A DNA stretch of 64,000 nt from Areca catechu (taxonomy: Eukaryota; Streptophyta; Magnoliopsida; Arecales; Arecaceae). Below are positions 20,313 through 31,838 of this stretch, in pieces (position 1 is the stretch's first letter; each line of letters starts with the position of its first letter). Where the stretch lies: positions 141,746,541 through 141,810,540 of the forward strand of contig CM038053.1 of NCBI GenBank assembly GCA_021397845.1, in the 5' to 3' direction. Position numbers and translations under genes: made by a program. The notes under the pieces were generated by a model. That model was not told where the DNA came from. It worked only from the letters and a program-made list of their open reading frames with translations, and did not search any database.

Positions 20313-21924
20313 TGGTACGGGCACCAGACTCAGAAGAAGACTTCAGAGCTCCATCTGGATCTCTGATTAATCTTGCCCGAAAAATTAGAATTTTCTGGCT
20401 TGTAAAAAGGGTTGACTTGATCAACTCAATTTTAGCTTGAGTCTGTATTACCTGCATTTTTATTTTGTTGAGTCATGTTGACTCAGTAGTGGCCTAGGAC
20501 TTCAACCTGGGGTGTTACATTTTCTCCCAATGCCAAGCAAGTGGGCGCCACACTCCCAGCCACACTCCCAGCCATACGCCTGAGTCCAGGGGGCGCCACT
20601 TATCCATCCAGTATACTCTGGTCCCCACACCACAGATAGCAGCTCCCTTCTCTCATGCGCCAATTGAGGAGAAATCAACCAGGGGTCCACAAATCAAGGG
20701 GCGGCCCAAGACATTCCCAAAAGAACCAAACTATGAAAGGGAAGAAATTTTCTTGGAGAGAACTTCAAGGAGGTGCCTATTCCCTGCCAAAAATACTCAA
20801 AACAAAGATGGGAAGGACCTTGACTTAGGGAGAAAGAAAAGGAGGAGTCCAAAAGAGTTGAGCCATGGAAGGAAAGAAATCCTCTCTTGAAGAACCAAGC
20901 ATGAAGGCGCCATCTACCTTCCTTTTAAAACCCAAATCAATTTTTTTTTTTGGAACCTTGGCCGGCCATATGTGTATGGATTATCTTGATTTGTAGATCC
21001 CCTCCTTTAGTCCCACATGGGAAGATGTAAAACCCTACTCTCTTGTAAAGTCCTATAAATTAAACCCCTCTTGTAAGTTTTAATCAATCTGATGAATGAA
21101 ACCAACTTTTTTTAGTGAGCAAACTCTGTGTTTTCTCTCTTCCGCACTTGCATCCAGGTGTTGAGCTCCGTGAGGGAGTAAATCCGGGTTCCCCAGGAAC
21201 CTTGAGGAGGTGTGAGATCTCCAAAACCCCAAACCCTAGGTTAGCCACTTCTACTCCAAAACCCTAGCCACCCATCATCCACTTCAATCCACCAAACCCT
21301 AGCCTATCCCACCTCCCACGGCCTCTCTCTCCAAGTCCAGGCCGACCACCAGCATCCAGCTCCAGTTCAGATACTTCAGATCCATATCTCTTTCCAGAGG
21401 GAGTCGAATCAGCCTTCAAGAGAATCCGGATCTCAGCGACATCAGCCTCCAAGTTCTTCGAACTGGTAAATCCTTTCCTGAGTCTCTGAATCCATCACTT
21501 GTTTTTCTTCTTCCCAGATCTTGAGTTCAGGAGAAGCCGACCTAGCCACGAGACCAGTATTGGAGGATCCATTGCGAAGATAGCCGAATCCGAGGATCCA
21601 ACAATCTGCTCGAGAGAGTTCTTCCACCCAAATTCTGTGAAGGTCACTGTTTGGTTGGTAAACCATCTCTTCTCTTTATTTCTGTCCTGTTGAAAGTTCA
21701 GAGCGAAATCCTAGGTCTGGGAGTTTCTCAATCCCCAGCGATCCGTTACTTCTGAACTACTCTAATAACTTAGCTTCTTCTAAATTATACTTTCAATCCT
21801 TACCTAGTTTCCATCAACTTAGTTTAACTTTACTTTGAGTCAAAGCCAATTTCTGAAATAAAAAAAAAAAAAGAATTAATCTTAATTTTACTTCTGCATA
21901 CGTTTCTTTGTTCTTTGTTCTGCA
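20313..21924 (+). repeat. Element E 5' LTR
   Basis: It starts TGGTACGGGCACCAGACTC and ends TTCTGCA. A TATAAAT box at 21054-21060 is followed by an AAACC-rich leader; polyA-like runs occur near 20940 and 21860. Small frames inside recur in the 3' LTR and are not genes. Confidence 0.93.
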
Positions 21925-21931
21925 TCATTTT

Positions 21932-21943
21932 TGGTATCAGAGC
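21932..21943 (+). other. Element E primer-binding site
   Basis: TGGTATCAGAGC, complementary to tRNA-iMet, lies 7 bases after the LTR end. Confidence 0.95.
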
Positions 21944-22829
21944 CCTGTCTAGGGTTTCTGTTTTGATTGCTTGTTTGAGTCTCTCTCTTTTTACTTTGTC
22001 TGCTCGAAGTAGACTCCCCAGGATGTCCGGTCCTAGGAACGAAGTGAGGTGCAAACCTCCTCTTCCCATTCCACGGGGTGTTCCTAGGGCGTGTAGGGGA
22101 TCCGTTGGGTTACAACTTCGTAGCAGGAATTGTAAACAGGGAAGTACTCTATTTTTAGTCCATAACTACCCTGTTGCAAGAATTGTTTCTCACTACAGGT
22201 AACTCCAAATTTGGTGATTTTTGTTTTGCTGGAACCAGTATAATTGAAGCTATTTTAAATAATTCTACTATGATTTATTGGTTTTCGTGAAAATTTTTAG
22301 AGTTAAATTACTGCAACTCTGTTTTTGTATTTCTGCACTTCAATTATTTTTGAGTGATCATCTCTTAATTCATCTTAAGGGCATTTGAGCATCTAAGATA
22401 AGGGGAGGAGTTGATAACCTCTCCTTAGCCCAAAACCACCACCCACTCATTCGAACCTAAGCCTTTAATCTTAAAATTAATTAGACCTAATTTGCCCTAG
22501 TGGGCTAGGGACATCAACAAGTCGGGTCAAGGCTAGTGTTGAGTCAGTTTGTCTGGTTACTCTGTGTGTGCTTTGTACTCAGTGTCTAGAATGGTGGTTC
22601 AGGGATTCTATCCCGAAGGGCTTGTGTGCTGGTCCGCCTACCTGGCCAATCTCTGATTGGTGTCTAGGATTGGCATCTAGGGACCTAACACTCCCCTTAC
22701 ACCTGCCTGGCTGAGTCCTGAGTTACTATAGGCTAGCTTGCCACTCTGATTGGGCATCTAGTTTGGGCTCTAGGTCTAGTTAGCCCGTAGTCATTCAGTT
22801 GAGTCTCATTTTGTGTGTTTGCTTGCATC

Positions 22830-24605
22830 ATGTCTACCCGGAATGGAGTGCCCTACCAACCTGGTCAAACCCAACCTGATTTAGAGGCCATGGTTAGAGC
22901 TCTTACCGAGAGTATGAACAAACTGAGTCAGGATGTGACTACCACTGTTGCCCAGTTTAAAGAACAAGTCCATGAGGATTTTGCCCAGCTTAGGGATCGA
23001 GTCCAAGTGCTAGAGGAACCTAGGCATCGGAATTGGACTCCTAACCCAGATTTTAATGTGCCTCAACTTCACCCACACCAAGAGCCTAGAAGACCTTTAT
23101 ACCGAGATCCTGAACCTAATCATAGGAGGCCTGACCCAGAACCTGAAGATAGAGATGATAGGTTCATTCGGAACATCAAGTTAGATGCACCCACTTTTGA
23201 TGGTAGCTTAAACCCTAAGGTATATTCTGATTGGGAGGGTGAGATGGACCAGTACTTTGAGTGGTATGCCATGTCTGAGGAGAGGAAATTCAAGTTTGCC
23301 AAGATGAAGTTAGTACGTCAAGCTAGGTTATACTGGGGGAACATTGAGCTGACCACTAGAAGATGAAATGTAGAGCCCATAACCACTTGGCAGGGTATGA
23401 AAGAGAAGCTTAGAGATAAATATCTACCCATTTCATATCAGCAGAATCTGTTGGACCAATGGCAGACTTTGAAACAAGGGAACTGATCTGTATCAGACTA
23501 CATAACCACCTTTGATGAATACCTGATGAGATGTGATGTGAGTGAAGCCCATGAGGTCACTTTGTCTAGGTTTAGGGCTGGACTTAGGGAAGACATTAAG
23601 AGAGAGTTATTTCTGAGAGAAGTTACTGACCTAGACCAAGCCTATCAGATTGCACTGAACACTAAGAAGTTTCAGAGAGGACCCATGCCTTCTAGGGTTA
23701 GTGCCCAAATCCCAAGAAATGGACCTAGCCAGGTTACCCCTAGCAAGCCTAATCAGGGTATTCCCACCCCTAGGCCCATGGACAAAGGTAAGGCACCTGA
23801 CACCCAGAGAACCCCTAGTATCATCTGTTTTAAGTGCCAAAAGCCCGGTCATATCTCCAACCAGTGCACAGCCATAGCTTGTTTTAAGTGCCATAAGGTA
23901 GGTCATGTTTCTAGCCAGTGCCCTCGTAGATCCCTTTATATAGAAGAGGGAGGAGAAGAGAATTCCGAGCCCAATGAGGAGTTTGAAGAAGAAGTTTATG
24001 AGGCCAGAATGAATTTGGTCGATGAGTATGAAGGAGAGGAAGAATCCACAGAGTCTGACCAATTAGGGGTTGTGAGATGCTTCCTGTCCCAGACTAAAGT
24101 TCAGGAAGATTGGCGTAGGACTAACATCCTACAGACTTTCCTTAAACTAGGGGATAAGGTATGTAAAATCATCATAGATAGTGGGAGCTGTGTGAATGCC
24201 ATTTCTACTAGCACTGTCAAAATGTTAGGCTTAACCCCAGTCCCCCACCCCAACTCCTATAAGGTTTCTTGGGTAGACTCTACCTCTATACCCATCCAGT
24301 CTAGATGTCAGGTCCAAATCCAAATGCAATCCTATCAAGAGAAGATTTGGTGTGATGTCTTGCCCATGGGGGTGAGCAGTATAATTCTTGGAAGACCTTG
24401 GTTGTATGATCATGATGCCACCCTCTTAGGAAAATCCAACACCTGTGTCTTTAGTTTCAATGGGAAGAAAATCACAATCCATTCAGTCCCTCCTAAGGAC
24501 AAGGTAGCTAAAGGAACCAATAAGGTCAGAGAAATGAAGACTGGAGTGAACCTAATTAGTGCCAAGGATCTAGAACAAGAAATTCATAGTGGTTCACCCA
24601 TTTGA
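22830..24605 (+). pseudogene. Element E gag and protease (two internal stops)
   Basis: The ATG at 22830 opens MSTRNGVPYQPGQ. A coiled region follows, then an Arg/Pro/Asp-rich linker and the Retrotrans_gag capsid: KLDAPTFDGSLNPKVYSDWE, KFKFAKMKLVRQARLYWGN, DYITTFDEYLMRC. In-frame TGA codons occur at about 23364 and 23485. Two zinc knuckles follow, CFKCQKPGHISNQC and CFKCHKVGHVSSQC, then an acidic linker and the aspartic protease IIIDSGSCVNAIST (DSG active site). The frame is closed by TGA at 24603, between protease and reverse transcriptase. The three TGAs are each one transition from CGA, fitting decay of methylated cytosines. Confidence 0.93.
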
Positions 24606-27428
24606 ATGTTGACTGCTAAGGAACTTAGGACTCCTACACCCTCAGAGCCTCCTCAGGAAGTTAAGCCTTTATTAGAAGAATTTGAGGATGTTTTTCCCGA
24701 GGATCTGCCAGACCACCTTCCACCTCTTAGGGATATTCAGCATTCCATAGATTTAGTCCCAGGAGCTACTTTACCCAACTTGCCCCATTATAGGATGAAT
24801 CCATCTGAGCATAAAGAACTGCAAAAGCAGGTTGGCGAATTGTTGAGGAAGGGGTTCATTAGAGAGAGTCTTAGCCCTTGTGCAATCCCTGCACTTCTAA
24901 CCCCGAAGAAGGATGGCACGTGGAGGATGTGTGTTGATAGTCGTGCCATCAACAAAATCACAATCAAGTATAGGTTCCCCATCCCTAGACTAGACGATAT
25001 GCTAGATATGATGGCCGGTGCCATGGTTTTTTCTAAAATTGATCTCAAGAGCGGCTATCATCAGGTTAGGATTAGACCAGGGGATGAGTGGAAAATCGCC
25101 TTCAAAACTAAGGATGGTCTCTTTGAATGGGTTGTTATGCCTTTTGGGTTGTCCAATGCCCCTAGTACTTTCATGAGGATTATGACCCAGGTACTTAGAG
25201 CTTTCATAGGAAAGTTTGTAGTGGTCTATTTTGATGACATCCTGATCTATAGTAAGACCCCTGCAGATCACCTAGGCCACCTTAGACAAGTCTGTCAAGT
25301 TTTGAGGAATGATAGTCTCTACGGTAATCTCAAAAAGTGTGAATTTATGACCAGTAGAATTATCTTCCTTGGTTTTGCTGTAACCCCTAACGGCGTGGCT
25401 GCCGATCCTGAAAAGATTAGGTCCATAGTAGAATGGCCAGAGCCGACCAATGTGCATGAAGTCAGAAGTTTCCATGGCTTGGCTACCTTCTATAGGCGAT
25501 TCATCAAGGGGTTTAGTACTGTAGTTGCTCCTATCACAGACTGTATTAGGAAGGGAGAATTTCAGTGGACCAAAGCAGCCTATAAAGCCTTCCTAGATCT
25601 TAAGGATAGGATGACCCAGGCACCCATTTTGAGGTTACCAGACTTTTCAAAGGTATTTGAGGTTGCCTGTGATGCTTCAGGAGTAGGTATAGGTGGGGTC
25701 CTAAGCCAAGAGAACCATCCCGTAGCATTCTTTAGTGAGAAACTTAATGATGCTAAGCTTAGGTATTCTACCTATGATAAGGAATTTTATGCGGTAGTGC
25801 AAGCTTTGCATTACTGGAGACATTATTTGCTACCGCAAGAATTTGTGCTATTTTCGGACCATGAGGCTCTTAGATTCTTGAATTCCCAGAAGAAGCTTAA
25901 CCCTAGGCATGCTAAGTGGGTAGAGTATATCCAGTCCTATACTTTTGTTTTGAAGCATAAGGCTGGGTCTGAAAATAAGGTAGCTGATGCCCTTAGTCGT
26001 CGATCTTTGTTGTTGAATTCTGTTAGGGCTGAAGTCATAGGGTTTGAGCAAATCAAAGAAGAATATGAGTCGTGTCCGGATTTTAAGATTGTGTACCAGG
26101 ATCTAACTCAAGGACCATCTAGTGAACATAAGGATTATTCCCTTTTAGATGGCTTTCTGTTCTTTAAGAATAGGCTTTGCATCCCTAGAACCTCTCTTAG
26201 GGAATTTTTGATTTGGGAAACTCATGCTGGAGGTTTAGCTGGCCATTTCGGAAAAGATAAGACCACCCTGGCTATTGAAGACCATTTTTTCTGGCCTAGC
26301 TTAAAAAGAGATGTAGCACACATTGTGGCTAGGTGTCGGACCTGCGCTGTTGCCAAACAGCGAAAACAGAACACCGGCCTTTATACCCCACTCCCTGTCC
26401 CAGATCGTCCTTGGCAAGATGTGAGCATGGACTTTGTGTTAGGTTTGCCTAAGACCCAGAGGAGGCATGACTCCATCTGTGTTGTAGTAGACCGATTTTC
26501 CAAGATGGCCCATTTCTTGCCTTGTTCCCAAACATTTGATGTGTCTAAGGTAGCCACCCTGTTCTTTAATGAGATACTTCGACTCCATGGCCTACCCAAG
26601 ACCATTGTTTTAGATAGGGATGTCCGGTTCACCAGCTATTTCTGGAAAACCCTTTGGCATAAGTTAGGGACAAAACTTAAGTTTTCAACTGCCTATCATC
26701 CCCAGACTGATGGCCAAACCGAAGTAGTGAACCGTAGTTTAGGCAATCTATTAAGGTGTCTTGTTGGTGAAAATATTAGGAACTGGGATTTGTACTTACC
26801 TAGAGCTGAATTTGCATACAATGACTCAGTCAATAGGTCTACAGGTAAGAGTCCATTTGAAATTGTGCAAGGTTACAAACCTCACACACCTCTTGACCTA
26901 GCTCCTTTACTAGTCCACACACGAGTCTTCGAGTCTGCCGAAGTTTTTGCACAGCATATAAAAGACTTGCATAAAGAAATTCATGCCAAAATAAATTTAA
27001 GTAATGAAACTTATAAGAAGTTGGCTGATTCTCAAAGGCGAGTCAAAACTTTTAATGAGGGAGACTATGTAATGATTAGGTTAAGGCCTGAACGGTTTCC
27101 CCCCGGAACCGTTAGAAAGTTACATGCTAGGGGAGCTGGACCATTTAGAGTAGTGAAGAGAGTAGGATCCAATGCCTATGTGCTCGAGTTGCCTCCAGAA
27201 CTAGGCATTAGCTCCACTTTCAACATTACAGACCTAGTAGAGTATAGAGAGCCAGCTGTGATTCCCAGTGAGGCTTTTGAACCTAATCCTACTCTTGAGA
27301 GTGAACCCAACCCTGTGTGTCCACCAACAAACTGGCCTGTGAGGAAAGAGCAGATTGAAAAGATCCTGGATGATCAGGTTATCTCTACTCGTAATCGAGG
27401 ATACCAAAGATACCTGGTCCGCTGGTAA
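24606..27428 (+). CDS. Element E pol: reverse transcriptase, RNase H, integrase, start of chromodomain
   Basis: This 940-codon frame directly continues gag. The reverse transcriptase has DSRAINKITIKYRFPIPRLD, SGYHQVRIRPGDEWKIAF and the YFDD active site at 25227-25238. RNase H has VACDASGVGIGGVLS, NDAKLRYSTYDKEFYAVVQA and SDHEALRFLN. Integrase has the HHCC finger (HAGGLAGHFGKDKT, CRTCAVAKQ) and a DDE core (MDFVLGLPK, VLDRDVRFTSYFW, YHPQTDGQTEVVNRSLG). A GPF-type domain follows (GAGPFRVVKRVGSNAYVLEL). The chromodomain begins ILDDQVISTRNRGYQRYLVRW and is cut by TAA at 27426-27428. Apart from the stops the protein looks complete. Confidence 0.95.
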   Translation: MLTAKELRTPTPSEPPQEVKPLLEEFEDVFPEDLPDHLPPLRDIQHSIDLVPGATLPNLPHYRMNPSEHKELQKQVGELLRKGFIRESLSPCAIPALLTPKKDGTWRMCVDSRAINKITIKYRFPIPRLDDMLDMMAGAMVFSKIDLKSGYHQVRIRPGDEWKIAFKTKDGLFEWVVMPFGLSNAPSTFMRIMTQVLRAFIGKFVVVYFDDILIYSKTPADHLGHLRQVCQVLRNDSLYGNLKKCEFMTSRIIFLGFAVTPNGVAADPEKIRSIVEWPEPTNVHEVRSFHGLATFYRRFIKGFSTVVAPITDCIRKGEFQWTKAAYKAFLDLKDRMTQAPILRLPDFSKVFEVACDASGVGIGGVLSQENHPVAFFSEKLNDAKLRYSTYDKEFYAVVQALHYWRHYLLPQEFVLFSDHEALRFLNSQKKLNPRHAKWVEYIQSYTFVLKHKAGSENKVADALSRRSLLLNSVRAEVIGFEQIKEEYESCPDFKIVYQDLTQGPSSEHKDYSLLDGFLFFKNRLCIPRTSLREFLIWETHAGGLAGHFGKDKTTLAIEDHFFWPSLKRDVAHIVARCRTCAVAKQRKQNTGLYTPLPVPDRPWQDVSMDFVLGLPKTQRRHDSICVVVDRFSKMAHFLPCSQTFDVSKVATLFFNEILRLHGLPKTIVLDRDVRFTSYFWKTLWHKLGTKLKFSTAYHPQTDGQTEVVNRSLGNLLRCLVGENIRNWDLYLPRAEFAYNDSVNRSTGKSPFEIVQGYKPHTPLDLAPLLVHTRVFESAEVFAQHIKDLHKEIHAKINLSNETYKKLADSQRRVKTFNEGDYVMIRLRPERFPPGTVRKLHARGAGPFRVVKRVGSNAYVLELPPELGISSTFNITDLVEYREPAVIPSEAFEPNPTLESEPNPVCPPTNWPVRKEQIEKILDDQVISTRNRGYQRYLVRW

Positions 27429-27620
27429 GGAAGGCCAGATTCTGATGACTCTTGGATCTCCCGAGAAGAATTACAAGAATTGGACCCAGACCTCTTGGAG
27501 AGATACCAGAGCCAACTTGATCCATACTCGACAGGGTCGAGTTCCTCCCACCCTGGGAGAATTGGTGCGGGCACCAGACTCAGAAGAAGACTTCAGAGCT
27601 CCATCTGGATCTCTGATTAA
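27429..27620 (+). pseudogene. Element E chromodomain C-terminal half and CR-like tail running into the 3' LTR
   Basis: In frame after the TAA: GRPDSDDSWISREELQELDP completes the chromodomain, followed by LDPYSTGSSSSHPGRIGAGT and a basic tail. The frame enters the 3' LTR at 27563 and ends at a TAA at about 27618. Integrase tails overlapping the LTR are known from the CRM (CR-motif) chromoviruses. The same tail, DPYSTGSSSSHP, is readable in element I at about 40285-40325. Confidence 0.8.
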
Positions 27621-29179
27621 CCTTGCCCGAAGAATTAGGATTTTCTGGCTTGTAATAGGGCTTGACTTGATCAACTCAATTTTAGCTTGAGTCTGTATTA
27701 CCTGCATTTTTATTTTGTTAAGTCATGTTGACTCAGTAGTGGTCTAGGACTTCAACCTAGGGTGTTACATTTTCTCCCAAGGCCAAGCAAGTGGGCGCCA
27801 CACTCCCAGCCACACTCCCAGCCATACGCCTGAGTCCAGGGGGTGCCACTTATCCATCCAGTATACTCTGGTCCCCACACCACAGATAGCAGCTCCCTAC
27901 TCTCATGCGCCAATTGAGGAGAAATCAACCAGGGGTCCACAAATCAAGGGGGCGGCCCAAGACATTCCCAAAAGAACCAAACTATGAAAGGGAAGAAATT
28001 TTCTTGGAGAGAACTTCAAGGAGGTGCCTATTCCCTGCCAAAAATACTCAAAACAAAGATGGGAAGGACCTTGACTTAGGGAGAAAGAAAAGGAGGAGTC
28101 CAAAAGAGTTGAGCCATGGAAGGAAAGAAATCCTCTCTTGAAGAACCAAGCATGAAGGCGCCATCTACCTTCCTTTTAAAACCCAAATCAATTTTTTTTT
28201 TGGAACCTTGGCCGGCCATATGTGTATGGATTATCCTGATTTGTAGATCCCCTCCTTTAGTCCCACATGGGAAGATGTAAAACCCTACTCTCTTGTAAAG
28301 TCCTATAAATTAAACCCCTCTTGTAAGTTTTAATCAATCTGATGAATGAAACCAACTATTTTTAGTGAGCAAACTCTGTGTTTTCTCTCTTCCGCACTTG
28401 CATCCAGGTGTTGAGCTCCGTGAGGGAGTAAATCCGGGTTCCCCAGGAACCTTGAGGAGGTGTGAGATCTCCAAAACCCCAAACCCTAGGTTAGCCACTT
28501 CTACTCCAAAACCCTAGCCGCCCATCATTCACTTCAATCCACCAAACCCTAGCCTATCCCACCTCCCACGGCCTCTCTCTCCAAGTCCAGGCCGACCACC
28601 AGCATCCAGCTCCAGTCCGGATACTTCAGATCCATATCTCTTTCCAGAGGGAGTCGAATCAGCCTTCAAGAGAATCCGGATCTCAGCGACATCAGCCTCC
28701 AAGTTCTTCGAACTGGTAAATCCTTCCCTGAGTCTCTGAAGCCATCACTTGTTTTTCTTCTTCCCAGATCTTGAGTTCAGGAGAAGCTGACCTAGCCACG
28801 AGACCAGTATTGGAGGATCCATTGCGAAGATAGCCGAATCCGAGGATCCAACAATCTGCTCGAGAGAGTTCTTCAACCCAAATTCTGTGAAGATCACTGT
28901 CTGGTTGGTAAACCATCTCTTCTCTTTATTTCTGTCCTGTTGAAAGTTCAGAGCGAAACCCTAGGTCTGGGAGTTTCTCAACCCCCAGCGATCCATTACT
29001 TCTGAACTACTCTGATAACTTAGCTTCTTCTAAATTGTGCTTTCAATCCTTACCTAGTTTCCATCAACTTAGTTTAACTTTACTTTGAGTCAAAGCCAAT
29101 TTCTGAAATATAAAAAAAAAAAAAAAAGAATTAATCTTAATTTTACTTCCGCATACATTTCTTTGTTCTTTGTTCTGCA
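27563..29179 (+). repeat. Element E 3' LTR
   Basis: It pairs with 20313-21924; TATAAAT at 28314-28320. It differs by scattered substitutions and a longer A-run near 29112. Confidence 0.93.
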
Positions 29180-29184
29180 TCAAC

Positions 29185-30010
29185 GGCACCATCGACCCAA
29201 TTAATCGCCTAGGTAGTTTCAAAGTCCATATGATGATTCAGGGGGCTTCGGACGTGCTGTACTGCCTCGCATTCTCGGCCACTTTGAAGAAAGCTGCTCG
29301 GATGTGGTACTCGAGCATATATCCAAGTACCATCGATTCTTTTTCTGAGCTAGAAAAATTATTTGTTTTGTATTTCAGGACCTACCGCAAGACCCCCCGT
29401 AACATGGATACCCTGTTCCTCCTTCACCAGAATGAAGGAGAAAGTTTGCGAGATTATATCTCCAGATTTAACTCGGCTATGCTCGAGATCCATGATCTTA
29501 ACGAGCACATGGCCATGTCCGCATTAAAAAAGGGGCTCCGAATGTCCAGCTCACTTTTTTCCTGGACAAAAATTTCTCCATAAGCTATGCTGAGCTCCTG
29601 TCGAGAGCTCAGAAGTACGTCAACACCGAAGAACAAGCGGCGAATCGATGGCTAACCAAAGGGAAGCCCCTCCCGAAGAAGAAGAATAGTAGGGGACAAG
29701 GCCCCCCTGCACCCAACAACAACAACAACAACAACAACAAGTATACTGATCGACGGTGAAGTCCCAGGCCCAGAGCATCGGGCAGAGATTCGACTCATAT
29801 ACCCCCCTCAACCTCCCTAGAGAAAAGATCCTATTGGAGATAGAAACAGAAAACTATCTCCAACGGCCACATCCCATGAAGGCATCCTCTTTCATGAGGA
29901 ACAGGAACAAATACTGCCGATTCCACCGAGACCATGGTTATGACACCGAAGAGTGCATCCAGCTTAGAGATGCCATCGAGGATCTTATCAAGAGAGGCTA
30001 TCTGGGGTAG
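29185..30010 (+). pseudogene. Element D gag, middle and 3' part
   Basis: This resumes the capsid after element E: GTIDPINRLGSFKVHMMIQG, ARMWYSSIYPSTIDSFSELE, NEGESLRDYISRFNSAMLEI. A frameshift near 29560 moves coding to a frame with AELLSRAQKYVNTEEQA. After a (CAA)n-coded Asn run the frame at 29756-30010 carries the Tat-type zinc-binding end of gag: KYCRFHRDHGYDTEECIQLR and DAIEDLIKRGYLG. Gag is the shell protein; this copy has at least two frameshifts and a stop. Confidence 0.88.
29714..29741. repeat. (CAA)n microsatellite in D gag
   Basis: About nine AAC/CAA triplets encode an Asn run between capsid and zinc domain. The length probably varies between copies. Confidence 0.95.
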
Positions 30011-30301
30011 TACATCGGTCACCAAGAACCTCGGTCGAAAGCTACAGTTCCCCAAAGGGCCCTTGAAGAAGCTAAACTACTGAACCAGAGGCCCACCAAC
30101 GGGAATGTGGGGATGCTGCATCGGTCGATCGACTGGAGAAGAGCCGAAGATGATGCCCTGAAGTGGCTCAAACACAACAATGCTATACTCTTCTCTGACA
30201 ACGACCTCGTGGGGGTTCGACTCCCGTATGATGACCCTGTTGTAATATCAGCCATTATGGCCAATTATGATGTAAGGCATATCCTAGTCGATAATGGAAG
30301 T

Positions 30302-31098
30302 TGATGGAGGACGGATAAGGGTAGGATCATCGGTGAGCTGACAAGTCGCCGAAGATTAGGGTATCCTTTTTTTTTATTGTGGTGGCGAAGGAAAAATAGA
30401 GATGGAGGGTAGGAAAATTAGAGACTCTAGGACCTGGGACTTACATTCACGGAGAGACATCTCACCTCTAGGGCATCTCACCCATCCCACTACATGTAGA
30501 TTAGGGCATCCCACCCGTCTCACTACATGCAGAGCCTAGGGCATCCCACCCAAATCGCTACCTGGGGCCGTAAAAGAAAATCCCTAAGACCATAGAGAGG
30601 ACTCGACGGGAAAAAGGGGATAACTAGGTTCTCACACCCCTTGATGCTCGAAAGCGAAGGACTAGGGTCTCTCATCCCTCGACGCTCAAAAATGAAGGAC
30701 TAAGGTCTCTCACCCCTCGACGCCCGAAGGCGAAGGACAAACGGGCCTCTCACCCTCCCCATACGGGGCGAACGAAAAGAAAAACTCTTTTCTAAAAACT
30801 CACTTGATTAACCAAACTGATTTTTTACAAAAGATTAAGGGTGGTATTTATAGACCTGTCCAACCCTCATTTGAATTTGAATACAAGATAAAAAGATAAA
30901 GATGATTCAAATTCAAATACAAGATAGGATAAGATAAGCCTATCCATATCTCAATCCTAACTAACCAAATCCTCATTCAAAATTCAAACAAAAGATAAAG
31001 ATAAATCCCAAACAAATTTATTATAGATATCCTTCGAGATTCATGCAACTATAAGATTCGTGCTTGCTCCAGGATCCGTGCAGGTGATATCCCCATTA
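30302..31098 (-). repeat. Element F 3' LTR
   Basis: It pairs with 33037-33834. In + it runs TGATGGAGG...CCCCATTA; on the minus strand it begins TAATGGGG. A TATA box (tatttata, minus TATAAATA) lies at 30845-30852. Short direct repeats of 'gcatcccacccgtctcactacatg' and 'ctcgaaagcgaaggactagggtctctca' occupy about 30465-30735. Confidence 0.93.
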
Positions 31099-31838
31099 TT
31101 CTCCTGAGGTGGGGAAAACCTGACTCCATCGAGTTTGGGTCAGGCTCCAGTTCCAGCCTCAAGCTCTAGGAACTCCAAACTCTAGCTTGACATAACCATG
31201 AATTTTTTTTAATCAGCTTTGCTTTGAAAATGGTGCAGCTTTGAGATTGGTGTGGCTTTGAGATCTGTGTGGCTTTAAAGAGCGTGTAGTTTTGAAATCT
31301 GTGCTGAGTTCAAGTTGCAAAGAGGGAGGGGGATTTGCTTTCACGTTTGTGCATCCCTCTCCTTCTTCTTCATGGATGGAAACCTGAATAGGGAAGATCT
31401 TCATGGAGGGGTTCACCGATAAGCTCTCCGGCAACGGTGCTGGGAGGAAACAGTGACATGATTGGATGATTCTGGTGGATGGCACAGTAGAGGCTATTCC
31501 ATTTGGTTGCAGGTGGCGGAGATAGTCTTCTTCTGGCAAGGGAGTAGGGAGGATCTGGCAAAAGATGGGGTGTCGGCAAGGCATCGATCAAAGGGAAGAT
31601 TACGATTCCAGTCAGGGTGACCAGTGACGATGGAGATGGGCACCGGTTGGGGGCTTCTTCCCTTGGATCCGATGTGGGAGACAGTGCCATGGTGAAAAGC
31701 GGTGTTGGGTGATGCATTCCACAGGAAACAGAGAGGCGACTAAGGCCTTGCCGATACCATCGGTGGAGCTGGTGACAATGGCCTAGGATCGTAGCGGGCG
31801 CAGTGATTCTTGGCGGGGCAGAGGAAAGAGACGCAGAG

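Larger units (their letters stand above)
20313..29179 (+). mobile_element. Element E: chromovirus (Ty3/Gypsy, CRM/Reina-like), full length
   Basis: The LTRs are 20313-21924 (1612 bp) and 27563-29179 (1617 bp), both TGGT...TGCA and nearly identical. Flanking 5-mers are ACAAC (20308-20312) and TCAAC (29180-29184), a target duplication with one mismatch, inside D's gag codons. It carries a single gag-pol frame, initiator-Met primer site and chromodomain. Four in-frame stops separate otherwise intact domains, so it is recently dead. CRM affinity is inferred from the integrase tail running into the 3' LTR. Confidence 0.93.
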
